Of a DNA stretch of 16,276 nt, positions 1 through 7,491 are shown in pieces; positions within the stretch are counted from its first letter, which is position 1; each line of letters begins with the position of its first letter. Under the pieces are notes generated by a model that saw nothing but the letters and a program-made list of their open reading frames with translations, did not search any database and had not been told where the DNA came from. This stretch comes from Candidatus Omnitrophota bacterium (GTDB lineage: Bacteria > Omnitrophota > Omnitrophia > Omnitrophales > Abzuiibacteriaceae): NCBI GenBank assembly GCA_016206995.1, contig JACQQN010000062.1:1-16276 (forward strand), given 5' to 3'. Position numbers and translations under genes: made by a program.

Positions 1-1220
1 CGCTTATATTCAAATTTATCCACGGCTTTCATGAGGCCAATATTACCTTCCTGAATTAAATCAAGAAACGAAAGACCTCGATTCGTATATTTTTTTGCAA
101 TGCTCACAACCAAGCGCAAATTGGCGGCTGTCAGATCTTTCTTGGCGCGCGCGAGCTCACGCTCTTTCTTGCCAATCAGTTTCATATGCTCGTAAACTTT
201 CTTTTCGGGATCGCATAAATCTCTAGAAATCTCTCGGTTGCGTTCCATTAACCCACCAATTTTTCCACGGACTTGGCGACGCCTCAGGCGAGTGATCTCT
301 CGGCGATTATGATCAAGCTCTCGAAGTTTGAAATGTAAATTTGCGATGATTTGTTCCACGATGGCAATGTGCAGATTAAATTGCATGAGAAGTGTCACAT
401 TGTCAGAATCTTTTCGGGAAGCACGAAGTTTCCGAGTCAACACTTTAAGCGCACGCTTGGTCACTCGGATTTTATCCTCTTCGTCTTCTTCAATAATTGA
501 CTCAAGACTTACTTCGTCATTCAAAATCTGATTCACAAAGCGAAGCACTTCACCGCGTGCTGCTGATATTTCATAAACAACCTTTTTAAGGTCGTCTTCT
601 GCCTGCTCGATTCGCTTCGCGAGCGCAATTTCTTGTTCGCGCGTGAGAAGTGAGATTTGCCCCATCTGCCGAAGATAAAGCCTGACCGGGTCATCCATCT
701 TCACCCGCTCAAAATCCTCCTCTTCTTTTTCTTCTTCAGGCGCCCTTTCTTTGCGGTCTGAAACTGAATCGGTTAACTCTTTATCTGGTTGAATGGGATT
801 GGCTGTAATTTCAATGTTTTGTTCACTTAAAATACCAATCACAACTTCGATCTTTTCAGATTCCGAAATTTCAGCAGGAAGCAAATTATTAATTTGCTCG
901 TAGGTAAGATACCCCTGTTTTTTGCCAAGTGTGATGAGACGGCTCACAGCCGCTTGTTCACCAACCGCAAACAAAGCAAGCTTGGCGGCGATTTTATTTC
1001 CTTTTTGGCCATTGACTTGGTTTCGATTCACCGCCGTTTGCGCCATGCGCCCCTTTGTCTGCTGTGGGATATTTTTTTGCTTGTCTGTTTGTAGATCGGT
1101 ATGTTTCCCAGGCAATGCAGCGACTGGTTGTTTATGAGGAGAGCGCTTGATATTTCCGCTTTTTTTCGGAAGGCCTTTTTTGTTCTGCGGAGATTTTTCT
1201 CGACCTTTATTGTTTTTCAT
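1..1220 (-). CDS. rpoD: RNA polymerase primary sigma factor RpoD (sigma-70), N-terminal two-thirds, cut by the window edge
   Basis: Housekeeping sigma factor that directs core RNA polymerase to -10/-35 promoters. I translated 406 codons from ATG at 1218-1220; the frame stays open to base 1, so the end of region 2 and regions 3-4 lie outside. Visible parts: a Lys/Gln/Asn-rich leader (residues 1-75), a region 1.1-like helical stretch (about 76-135, with YLTYEQINNLLP), an acidic linker (about 145-175), region 1.2 (about 176-207, DDPVRLYLRQMG), a long charged non-conserved insert (about 208-355), and region 2.1-2.2 (361-406, with NLRLVVSIAKKYTNRG and DLIQEGNIGLMKAVDKFEY). The insert and region 2 fit a primary sigma rather than an alternative one. 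The upstream SD is weak (GAGTGA). Met59 at 1044-1046 has a better purine-rich lead (AAAGGGG) and could be the true start, which would remove most of the basic leader. It is last in a set with dnaG, the common dnaG-rpoD order. Confidence 0.96.
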   Translation of the reverse strand, partial: MKNNKGREKSPQNKKGLPKKSGNIKRSPHKQPVAALPGKHTDLQTDKQKNIPQQTKGRMAQTAVNRNQVNGQKGNKIAAKLALFAVGEQAAVSRLITLGKKQGYLTYEQINNLLPAEISESEKIEVVIGILSEQNIEITANPIQPDKELTDSVSDRKERAPEEEKEEEDFERVKMDDPVRLYLRQMGQISLLTREQEIALAKRIEQAEDDLKKVVYEISAARGEVLRFVNQILNDEVSLESIIEEDEEDKIRVTKRALKVLTRKLRASRKDSDNVTLLMQFNLHIAIVEQIIANLHFKLRELDHNRREITRLRRRQVRGKIGGLMERNREISRDLCDPEKKVYEHMKLIGKKERELARAKKDLTAANLRLVVSIAKKYTNRGLSFLDLIQEGNIGLMKAVDKFEYK

Positions 1221-1267
1221 AAAAAGTCACTCTATGAGTTCGGTTAACGTTGCACGAGATAAAAATC

Positions 1268-1290
1268 AATCGGCGGCTATGAACCCGATT
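1268..1290 (-). promoter_or_regulatory. Small hairpin in the rpoD leader, possible weak attenuator
   Basis: On the minus strand AATCGG and CCGATT form a perfect 6-bp stem around an 11-nt loop. GATTTTTATC follows directly, a short U-rich tract. It lies between the proposed rpoD promoter and the rpoD start, so it could act as a weak terminator or attenuator or as an mRNA stabiliser. The stem is short and the U-tract impure, so this is tentative. Confidence 0.3.
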
Positions 1291-1350
1291 TGCTTATTCC
1301 TTTATGCCCTATGAATTTGGACGATTTTTCGGGAATAGAAAAAGGATGGA

Positions 1351-1359
1351 ATTATACCA
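1351..1359 (-). promoter_or_regulatory. Extended -10 promoter for rpoD
   Basis: In the 158-nt gap between dnaG and rpoD the minus strand reads TGGTATAAT: a perfect TATAAT (1351-1356) preceded by the TG of an extended -10 element. No good -35 hexamer lies 16-18 nt upstream, as is common for extended -10 promoters. Transcription would start near 1344, giving rpoD a leader of about 125 nt. This would let rpoD be expressed apart from the upstream operon. Confidence 0.55.
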
Positions 1360-1378
1360 TAAATCCTTAATCTGGGGA

Positions 1379-3184
1379 TTATTTTTTAAGGTTTTCTTTG
1401 CGACGCCTCGACCCTTCCAGTAATCCCTGATAATCCTGTAGTAACTGATTAACCAGAGGAAGGTCTTTATCTCTTTCTGCCTGCTGAATCCGATGCTTAA
1501 TCTCTTTAAGTTCTTTATCTAAAAGAACCTGTTCTATCTTAGCAAGACAGTCTTGAAACACTTGTTCAAGTGCTTCTCCCTCTGGTAATTCACTAACCAA
1601 AAGCTCTGTCGCGAAAACTTTGAGACGGTCATCTTTCAGTTCATTCATTAAATGAGTCGAGGAAAATAATTCGGCTCGCTCTGAAATTTGCCTCCGAAGA
1701 ATTTCGAAAAATTCACGCGCCTGTTCATTTTCAAATTCGTATGTGGGAAGTGCCTCTAGTAACTTTTCAAGATAACTTGGATTTTGCAATAAACAAGTAA
1801 GAATTAATTTCTCATAGGGCAAGATCGGCGACGATGCTGCCGAACGCGTCGAAACTTCAAGAGCGTTGCTTGACCGCGTTACTTTTTTTGCTTTGAGCTT
1901 CTCAAGTTCAATTTTAAGCGAACGCTCTTCAACACCTAAGGAACCGGCTAATTTTTTCAAGTAACGGTCAAGCAAGACTTGATTCTTGATTTTGGCAAGC
2001 GTATCAAGAAACTCTCCTGTAATTTTCAGCAAACCTGAAGAATCTAGTTTGTTAAAACGCCCGAGCAGTACATTTAACTTAAAATCAAAAATATCTTGAG
2101 CTTCCAATAGTTGTTCGTGAAAAGCCTCTGCTCCTTTTGAGCGTAAGAAATCATCTGGATCAAGTGCGTCCGGCAAACCGACAGCCTTCGCGCTCATATC
2201 TTCTTCCAGAAAGACATCAAGACTTCGAACCGCTGCTTGCTCTCCGGCTCGATCCCCGTCATAAACCAAGATTGCTTCATCGGCATATCGTTTGAGAATA
2301 CGGACATGGTCTTCCGTCAGCGCCGTCCCAAGCGTTGCTACTGTATTCAAAAATCCATGCACTTGAAGCTGGAGGCAATCTAGATAACCTTCCACAATGA
2401 TGATTTGGCGGATACTGCCTTGTCCAATAAATGTACCTTTTGCAACCGAAAGTCCGTAAAACTCGCGCCGTTTTTTAAAAATATCGGTTTCCGGAGAATT
2501 GAGATATTTGGGCATCTCATCCGCTAAAACGCGCCCTCCAAAAGCAATCACTCGGCCTTGCGCATTTCGAATTGGAAACATGAGACGATTCCGAAAAAGG
2601 TCATAAGGAGTTTTTTGGGAAGATGGTTTTGCGATGAGGCCACTTCGAACCATCGCTTCTTCATGAAATCCCTTTTGACTCAAATGCTCAAAAAGTTTTC
2701 GCCAATCATCTTGAGCAAAACCAATCCCAAATTGAATTGCCTCTTTCTCACCAAATCCACGCGACTTCCAGTATGCTCGCGCTTTTTCAGCAATGGATAA
2801 TTTCATAAAATTTGAGTGATAAAATGCCTGTGCGACTTCATAAATTTGATAAAGCAGCCCTGAATTGCTTTTCTCTGATCTTTGGAAACTGGTTGCTGGA
2901 AGTTCGAAATGTGCACGGTCCGCAAGGAGCTTCAGCGCCTCTGGAAACGTCAGCTGTTCATACTTCATCACAAAGGAAAGAACGTCGCCTCCCTCTCCAC
3001 AGCCAAAACAATGAAAAACTTGCCGCTCGGGGTTGACAATAAAAGAAGGCGTTTTCTCCTGATGAAAAGGGCAACACGCTTTGAGGCTGCGACCGGTCCG
3101 CTTGAGGGGGATGTAACTCGAAATCACGTCAACAATATCGTTGAGCGACTGAACTTGTTCAATGATTCTATTATCATATGCCAT
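1379..3184 (-). CDS. dnaG: DNA primase DnaG
   Basis: Synthesises the RNA primers for replication and works with the replicative helicase DnaB. The 601-residue length is normal. The N-terminal CHC2 zinc finger is intact (C38, H41, C59, C62, with CPFHQEKTPSF and HCFGCGEGGD). The catalytic core follows (about 120-250), with the conserved basic stretch RNRLMFPI at 198-205. The TOPRIM subdomain shows IIIVEGYLD (acidic E265) and VYDGDRAG (D309, D311), then DPDDFL (342-347). Residues 455-600 are helical and match the position of the DnaB-binding domain, which is the least conserved part of the family. ATG start with a weak GGGAAAAG-type SD. It begins 25 nt after the mpg stop, and rpoD follows after 158 nt. 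rpsU, often upstream of dnaG, is not here; mpg takes that place. Confidence 0.97.
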   Translation of the reverse strand: MAYDNRIIEQVQSLNDIVDVISSYIPLKRTGRSLKACCPFHQEKTPSFIVNPERQVFHCFGCGEGGDVLSFVMKYEQLTFPEALKLLADRAHFELPATSFQRSEKSNSGLLYQIYEVAQAFYHSNFMKLSIAEKARAYWKSRGFGEKEAIQFGIGFAQDDWRKLFEHLSQKGFHEEAMVRSGLIAKPSSQKTPYDLFRNRLMFPIRNAQGRVIAFGGRVLADEMPKYLNSPETDIFKKRREFYGLSVAKGTFIGQGSIRQIIIVEGYLDCLQLQVHGFLNTVATLGTALTEDHVRILKRYADEAILVYDGDRAGEQAAVRSLDVFLEEDMSAKAVGLPDALDPDDFLRSKGAEAFHEQLLEAQDIFDFKLNVLLGRFNKLDSSGLLKITGEFLDTLAKIKNQVLLDRYLKKLAGSLGVEERSLKIELEKLKAKKVTRSSNALEVSTRSAASSPILPYEKLILTCLLQNPSYLEKLLEALPTYEFENEQAREFFEILRRQISERAELFSSTHLMNELKDDRLKVFATELLVSELPEGEALEQVFQDCLAKIEQVLLDKELKEIKHRIQQAERDKDLPLVNQLLQDYQGLLEGSRRRKENLKK

Positions 3185-3209
3185 AAAACTTTTCCCAAAA
3201 ACTGAAAAA

Positions 3210-3920
3210 CTATTGAGTAAACGATTTCACTAAAACACTTCTCTTGCCTACTGATAAGCCAGAAACAAAAGGAGAATCTAAAAGAAAAAAGCGGTAGAGC
3301 AACTTCTTTCCCTCCCGAATTCCAATCCGTGGCGACACGCCCACCCAAAGCATTGCCTGACTAGCACCATTTGTTTTAAGATTGCCGTTTCCCATAGAAC
3401 GCGTTCCTAAACTTCGATCTCCTTCTACATGAAACCCTGGTTGCGTGATATCGAGTCCCGAATGTTCGCGCCCAATACCATAAGCTTGGGTTAGTTTGGC
3501 AGGACCGTTTGTTAATTGGTAGAAGTCATGGTTCGAACGTTGCCGCTTCATCATCTCGAGGCCTTCCAAAGGTTCTACTGCGCGAATCAAAACAGCACCC
3601 GGAACTCCTTCTTTTTCCGTCACAATATTAAGGCAATAATGAAATCCATAAGTGAAATATACATAGCTAAACCCAGCAGGACCAAACATCACTCGATTGC
3701 GAGGTGTCACTCCTCGATAAGCATGACTTGCCGGGTCCTCGCTTCCTAAGTAGGACTCCGTCTCCACGATCCTTCCGCGAAGCAATACATTTTCTTTCTC
3801 AAATACCAAAATTTTTCCAATCAACTCAAAAGCAACAATTCGGGTATCTCGCTCGTAAAAAGACTTTGATAAAACAAAGCCGCTTTTGCGAACCGGGCTA
3901 GAGGAATAAACCGCCTGCAT
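3210..3920 (-). CDS. mpg: 3-methyladenine DNA glycosylase, AAG/MPG family
   Basis: Monofunctional base-excision repair glycosylase that removes alkylated or deaminated purines such as 3-methyladenine and hypoxanthine. The 236 residues carry the hallmarks of the eukaryotic-type AAG fold found in many bacteria: RIVETESYLG (51-59), where E55 aligns with the catalytic glutamate and Y57 with the intercalating tyrosine of human AAG; DPASHAYRG with H66; TPRNRVMFGPAG (72-83); YVYFTYGFHYCLN (86-98); and LIRAVEPLEG (111-120) with the conserved Arg. The NGPAKL motif (138-143) is also present. ATG start with only a weak GCAGAG as SD. It sits 44 nt after cvpA and 25 nt before dnaG, so it is probably co-transcribed with them. 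The first 15 residues are not conserved in the family as I know it, and a slightly shorter start is possible. Confidence 0.95.
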   Translation of the reverse strand: MQAVYSSSPVRKSGFVLSKSFYERDTRIVAFELIGKILVFEKENVLLRGRIVETESYLGSEDPASHAYRGVTPRNRVMFGPAGFSYVYFTYGFHYCLNIVTEKEGVPGAVLIRAVEPLEGLEMMKRQRSNHDFYQLTNGPAKLTQAYGIGREHSGLDITQPGFHVEGDRSLGTRSMGNGNLKTNGASQAMLWVGVSPRIGIREGKKLLYRFFLLDSPFVSGLSVGKRSVLVKSFTQ

Positions 3921-3964
3921 TTTTTACTCTGCTTTTTTATCTATGGAGCAATCCTTCTTAACAA

Positions 3965-4525
3965 TCATGCGGCAGCCCGCAGTGATTCCGGAATTGCTTG
4001 TCGAACGAATTTATGGACTTCAGGTGCAAGTTGAATCATGAATGAACCTGACAAATTATATTTTTCGTAAGATTCCCGAACCCAATTCCCGGGAAACAGT
4101 AGCAGAAAATAAGAAACGAATGACAAAAGCAAAACAAAAAATGCAACCCCAAAAAGCGCGCCACCAACTTTCTCAATCACTTCCGAAAAATGAATCGTTA
4201 AGACCTTAGCAATGCCTTGCTTCACCAACTTGCTGATGCGATAACACAAAAAAACAAGGGTGAGAAAAATGACAAGATGTGCAATCACGCTAATGGCTGG
4301 TGAGCTGATAGGTAAAAATCCTCGAATTCGATCTGTATATTCCACAGTGACCAGAATGATAAAAACAAGTTGGACCAGCTGACCAAACAATGCAGAAAAC
4401 CCTTTGTGGTAACCCCTTAAAAGACCGACAAGAACTAAAAGCGTCAGTGCAAAATCAATAAGCCCAAAGCTTGTCACAAAACTATGCACCGTTTTTAAAA
4501 AATCAACAATTTGCGGGGGTACCAT
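3965..4525 (-). CDS. cvpA: CvpA family inner-membrane protein
   Basis: 186-residue membrane protein with four hydrophobic segments at about 20-38, 42-63, 76-95 and 118-144. The start IDFALTLLVLVGLLRGYHKG matches the CvpA/colicin V production family, in which an acidic residue opens TM1 and a G-x-x-x-G-F follows it. The GGALFGVAFF stretch at 121-130 is the second typical CvpA signature. The molecular function is not settled; members are linked to colicin V export and envelope stress tolerance. The C-terminal 40 residues are soluble. An AGGAG Shine-Dalgarno lies 7 nt before the ATG, the best SD in this operon. It follows the mtaB stop by 17 nt. Family assignment is fairly sure, function is not. 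Confidence 0.85.
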   Translation of the reverse strand: MVPPQIVDFLKTVHSFVTSFGLIDFALTLLVLVGLLRGYHKGFSALFGQLVQLVFIILVTVEYTDRIRGFLPISSPAISVIAHLVIFLTLVFLCYRISKLVKQGIAKVLTIHFSEVIEKVGGALFGVAFFVLLLSFVSYFLLLFPGNWVRESYEKYNLSGSFMIQLAPEVHKFVRQAIPESLRAAA

Positions 4526-4542
4526 CCGTATCTCCTTTCACT

Positions 4543-5874
4543 TCAATTCTTACGAACCAATTCTCCCATCAAACGATGCTCCTCATAGCCAATCACACGA
4601 GCTTGAATCAAGTCGCCTGTCGCAATCCCTGAAACTCTGGGAATCAAAATTGGTAAATAATTATGAGCACGCCCTTCAAGCCACGCTTTTTCGTTGCTTT
4701 CTTCAACTATCATATCACAGACAGAGTCCAAATAATGCAGCGCAACTTCTCTTCTCAATTTTTCCTCCAATTGAGAAAGAACGGTGATGCGCTTTTCCAC
4801 AATCTCTTTTGCAACTGGTTTTAATGGAAAAGCTCGTGTTCCTTCTCTTGGGCTATAAGGGAAAATATGAAGCTTGAACGGGTGCGTTTTAAGCAAAAGG
4901 TCTACGGTTGCTTGAAAATCTTTGTCGGTCTCACCTGGAAATCCGACCATCACATCGGTTGTTAAAATAAATGACTCCAACCGCTCATTTAATTTTTGGA
5001 TCAAAGCATCGTAATAGTCACTCTGATAGCGGCGGTTCATACCGCGCAAAATAATATCAGAACCACTTTGTACCGGAATGTGTAAATGGTGGCACATTTT
5101 TGGAGTATTCCTCATGGTTTCTATAAGGAAATCGGTAACATCGTTTGGCTCAATGGAACTTAACCGAATCCGTTCGATTCCATCAATGGGGGCCATCGCG
5201 TCGATCACGTCAGAAAGTGTTAATTTCCGTTCTAAATCAAGCCCATAGGCACCTAATTGGACTCCGGTGAGTACAATCTCACGATAACCATGATCGCGAA
5301 GACGCACGGCTTCTTCCAAAATATCCTGGAGTTCGCGGCTGCGCGATTTGCCACGCACCAAAACAACCTTACAAAAAGAACATGCATGGTTACAACCGTC
5401 TTGAACTTTGAGAAAAGCCCTGGTCCTTCCTGAAAACTTCGATATTTGAAGCGGAACAAATTCTGCTTTAGAGCGAAGCGGCTGTGAAGGATCTTGAAAG
5501 GTTAGCTGGGTACAGCTATCAAGCAGATTAGCTAAATCGGATTTCTGCCGATTCAACACCACATGTGTAACGCCCGGAGTCTCTAAAAGTGTTTTGTAAT
5601 CACGCTCTGCATAACAACCCGTCACAACAATTTTCGCTTCCGGATTTTCACGCTGGCATTTACGAATTAAGTAGCGGCTTTCCTTGTCAGCTTCCGAAGT
5701 GACCGTACAAGTATTGATCACAAAAACATTAGCCTGTTCTCCCGCACGCACTTCTGAATAGCCAGCGCCAAGCAAATTTTCTCTCATGGCCTGGGTTTCA
5801 TATTGATTAAGCCGGCAGCCCAAAGTTAAAAACTTAACTTTTTCTTGTTTTCCGTTTTGTTGATTTTGGATCAT
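4543..5874 (-). CDS. mtaB: tRNA (N6-threonylcarbamoyladenosine(37)-C2)-methylthiotransferase MtaB
   Basis: Radical SAM enzyme that converts t6A37 to ms2t6A37 in tRNAs reading ANN codons. All three methylthiotransferase parts are visible in 443 residues. The N-terminal UPF0004 domain has C20, C56 and C87 (FLTLGCRLNQYE, NTCTVTSEADKES, VVTGCYAERD). The radical SAM domain has CNHACSFC (C161, C165, C168). A TRAM RNA-binding domain covers about 376-440. LGCRLNQYET and the CTVT-x4-D-x-ES stretch point to MtaB rather than MiaB or RimO. After the last cluster cysteine the usual IIPxxRG reads KVVLVRG, a local variation. The ATG overlaps the rsmE stop by 4 nt (ATGA), so translation is probably coupled; no strong SD is seen. 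Confidence 0.95.
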   Translation of the reverse strand: MIQNQQNGKQEKVKFLTLGCRLNQYETQAMRENLLGAGYSEVRAGEQANVFVINTCTVTSEADKESRYLIRKCQRENPEAKIVVTGCYAERDYKTLLETPGVTHVVLNRQKSDLANLLDSCTQLTFQDPSQPLRSKAEFVPLQISKFSGRTRAFLKVQDGCNHACSFCKVVLVRGKSRSRELQDILEEAVRLRDHGYREIVLTGVQLGAYGLDLERKLTLSDVIDAMAPIDGIERIRLSSIEPNDVTDFLIETMRNTPKMCHHLHIPVQSGSDIILRGMNRRYQSDYYDALIQKLNERLESFILTTDVMVGFPGETDKDFQATVDLLLKTHPFKLHIFPYSPREGTRAFPLKPVAKEIVEKRITVLSQLEEKLRREVALHYLDSVCDMIVEESNEKAWLEGRAHNYLPILIPRVSGIATGDLIQARVIGYEEHRLMGELVRKN

Positions 5875-6632
5875 GAAAGTGCCAGTTGTAAGATTCCTAC
5901 AATACTAATAAATGCGGTATCTGTCTTTAAAATGGTGTCCCCTAAACGTACCATTGAAAGACCTTTGGCTTGGGCTTCGGCACATTCCCCCTTACTAAAT
6001 CCGCCCTCAGGGCCAATCAAAACAGTAACGTTGATTGGTAAGCGATCCCGTTTGAGAGATCTAAGTTTCGTGGCTTGCTCAAATAAATTCTCGTGTGCTG
6101 TTGGATGAAAAAGATAAGTTTGTTTCGGTTCTTCAATATTCGCGAGAACTGATGAAAATGACTGGCTGCGTACAACACGAGTAGGTATTCGAGACCGGGA
6201 TTGCTTCCTGGCTTCTTGAACGATTTTTTCCCAGCGACCGAGCACTTGAGATTCGCGCGCCTGATCCATTCGAACCATCGTGCGTTCTGTAACCATTGGA
6301 ATCAACACATCTACTCCCAATTCAGATGCTTTTTCAACCAAAAGATCCATTTTGCCACGCTGCGGGATTCCTTGTGCTACCGTCAATCGATACTTCCTAA
6401 TTGGAAGCACAGAAGGAGAAACGAGCGTTATCACTATCGCCCCTGGACGAGCCACTGAATGCACCAAGCCAGTCCATTCATTCCCGAGAGCGTCAAAAAT
6501 AAAACAACGTTCTCCTTCCTTCAGCCGCAGGACATCTTTTAAGTGATGACTTTCCCGCTGATCAAGGGTAACGATCCTTGAACTTGACTCAAGAATTTGT
6601 GAAGTAAAAAAGCGCTTGACTGTTTCGCGCAT
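5871..6632 (-). CDS. rsmE: 16S rRNA (uracil(1498)-N3)-methyltransferase RsmE
   Basis: SAM-dependent SPOUT-class methyltransferase that methylates U1498 in helix 44 of 16S rRNA. 253 residues, normal length. The N-terminal PUA-like part carries HHLKDVLRLKEGE (29-41). The SPOUT domain shows KASELGVDVLIPMVTERT (101-118) and RWEKIVQEARKQSRS (133-147). The knot core follows: VLIGPEGGFSKGE (204-216) and LGDTILKTDTA (230-240), where the usual form is LG-x-x-ILR-x-ETA; here Lys-Thr-Asp replaces Arg-x-Glu, a conservative change. ATG start, with no evident SD in the CATCTTCA lead. It opens the rsmE-mtaB-cvpA-mpg-dnaG-rpoD series just after the csp terminator. I found no convincing promoter in the short space before it. 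Confidence 0.95.
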   Translation of the reverse strand: MRETVKRFFTSQILESSSRIVTLDQRESHHLKDVLRLKEGERCFIFDALGNEWTGLVHSVARPGAIVITLVSPSVLPIRKYRLTVAQGIPQRGKMDLLVEKASELGVDVLIPMVTERTMVRMDQARESQVLGRWEKIVQEARKQSRSRIPTRVVRSQSFSSVLANIEEPKQTYLFHPTAHENLFEQATKLRSLKRDRLPINVTVLIGPEGGFSKGECAEAQAKGLSMVRLGDTILKTDTAFISIVGILQLALS

Positions 6633-6640
6633 TGAAGATG

Positions 6641-6680
6641 AAAAAGGTCTTAAACAAGTGTTTCTTGCTTAGACCTTTTT
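6641..6680 (-). terminator. Rho-independent terminator after csp
   Basis: The arms 6641-6658 and 6664-6680 pair over about 17 bp, with one bulged base and one G-U pair, around a 5-nt loop. Read on the minus strand, the stem AAGGTCT...AGACCTT ends in TTTTT, a standard intrinsic terminator 20 nt after the csp stop. The + strand also reads into TTTTT, so the structure could work in both directions. It separates the HU/csp unit from rsmE. Confidence 0.85.
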
Positions 6681-6699
6681 GCAAACGATGTGGAAGAAA

Positions 6700-6930
6700 T
6701 TACTTTTTCTCAGCTTGAACTTTCGTTTCTTTAACAACATTTGAGGCTTGCGGACCCTTCTCACCTTGTGTTATTTCAAAGGCCACTTCATCTCCTTCTT
6801 CAAGGGTTTTGTAACCTTCTCCTTGAATTGAAGAGTAATGAACAAAGACATCCTGCCCGCCGCCTTCTTGTTCGACAAACCCATAACCTTTTACGTTAGA
6901 AAACCATTTTACTTTTCCCTTTACCGCCAT
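6700..6930 (-). CDS. csp: Cold-shock domain protein (CspA family)
   Basis: Small OB-fold RNA/ssDNA-binding chaperone that melts mRNA structure; it acts in cold adaptation or is constitutive, depending on the paralogue. The 76 residues cover one cold-shock domain: GKVKWFSNVKGYGFVEQ (5-21) with RNP1 KGYGFVE, VFVHYSSI (28-35) as RNP2, and GDEVAFEITQGEKGPQASNV (46-65). A short Lys-rich tail follows (66-76). ATG start with a clear AGAGGTGAT Shine-Dalgarno 5-6 nt upstream. It lies 105 nt after the HU gene, with no terminator I can recognise between them, and is followed by a strong terminator. It may therefore share the HU promoter; I saw no good promoter of its own. The sequence does not show whether it is cold-inducible. 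Confidence 0.96.
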   Translation of the reverse strand: MAVKGKVKWFSNVKGYGFVEQEGGGQDVFVHYSSIQGEGYKTLEEGDEVAFEITQGEKGPQASNVVKETKVQAEKK

Positions 6931-7035
6931 TCGATCACCTCTAAATCAATTTTCAGGATCAGCGTAAAAGTGCACTTATTGGTTGATGCACCGCTGCCGT
7001 TACTTTTTGATTGTTTTATCAAGAAAGCTTGTGTA

Positions 7036-7308
7036 TTACTTGACTTTATTTTTTAAAACCAAACCCGGCTTAAACACCACAACCCGTTTTTCGGGGACCT
7101 GAACTTCTTGGCCGGTTCTCGGGTTGCGACCGATACGCCCACGCCGATTTTTCACTTTAAAGACACCGAAATTCCGAAGCTCAACGGTTTCTCCCCGCTC
7201 CAGCGCTTCCAATACCGTATCGAGCGTTCTTTGAACAATCTTCTTGACGTCAATTTGAGTGAGATTAATCTCGTTTGAGATTTTCATCACAATATCTTTT
7301 TTTGTCAT
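7036..7308 (-). CDS. hup: HU/IHF family DNA-binding nucleoid protein
   Basis: 90-residue histone-like protein that bends and compacts DNA as a dimer. The N-terminal helices (MTKKDIVMKISNEINLTQID, then VKKIVQRTLDTVLEALERGE) are followed by the sheet signature VELRNFGVFKVK (42-53). The DNA-clasping arm has GRNPRTGQEVQVPEKRVVVF (60-79), including the R-N-P-R-T-G intercalating-loop motif. The C-terminus VFKPGLVLKNKV is HU-like; the N-terminus is compatible with HU or an IHF alpha-type subunit, and I cannot separate the two by eye. ATG start with a strong AGGAGG SD 8 nt upstream. It is driven by a near-consensus promoter at 7412-7440, leaving a leader of roughly 96 nt. csp lies downstream. Confidence 0.95.
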   Translation of the reverse strand: MTKKDIVMKISNEINLTQIDVKKIVQRTLDTVLEALERGETVELRNFGVFKVKNRRGRIGRNPRTGQEVQVPEKRVVVFKPGLVLKNKVK

Positions 7309-7411
7309 TCCGCCTACCTCCTAATTCGCTTCCTTGGATGCCAACTAACCTAGTCCACCATTCCTACCACGCAGGCAACTTGCGGATTATCGTAAACTCT
7401 TGGCTGACGGC

Positions 7412-7440
7412 AAGATACAAATTTTTGGACTGTTTGTCAA
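7412..7440 (-). promoter_or_regulatory. Sigma-70 promoter for the HU/IHF gene
   Basis: On the minus strand TTGACA (7435-7440), a 17-nt spacer and TATCTT (7412-7417). The -35 is perfect and the -10 matches four of six positions. The predicted start is near 7405. It lies in the 183-nt gap between the dnaE stop (7492) and the HU start (7308). I see no clear terminator for dnaE in the rest of that gap. Confidence 0.8.
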
Positions 7441-7491
7441 GCGCAATTTTCTATAACTTCTTTTGGTGCTTGAGGTTCTGAAGAAAGGATT

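Noticed and set aside
6931..7035. Promoter or terminator between HU and csp
   Set aside because: The AT-only TTGAT/ATCAA pairing is weak and has no U-tract; no -10/-35 pair of acceptable quality was seen.
7309..7491. Terminator after dnaE or a small RNA in the gap before the HU gene
   Set aside because: Apart from the HU promoter and SD, I found only 4-bp pairings and no U-tract.
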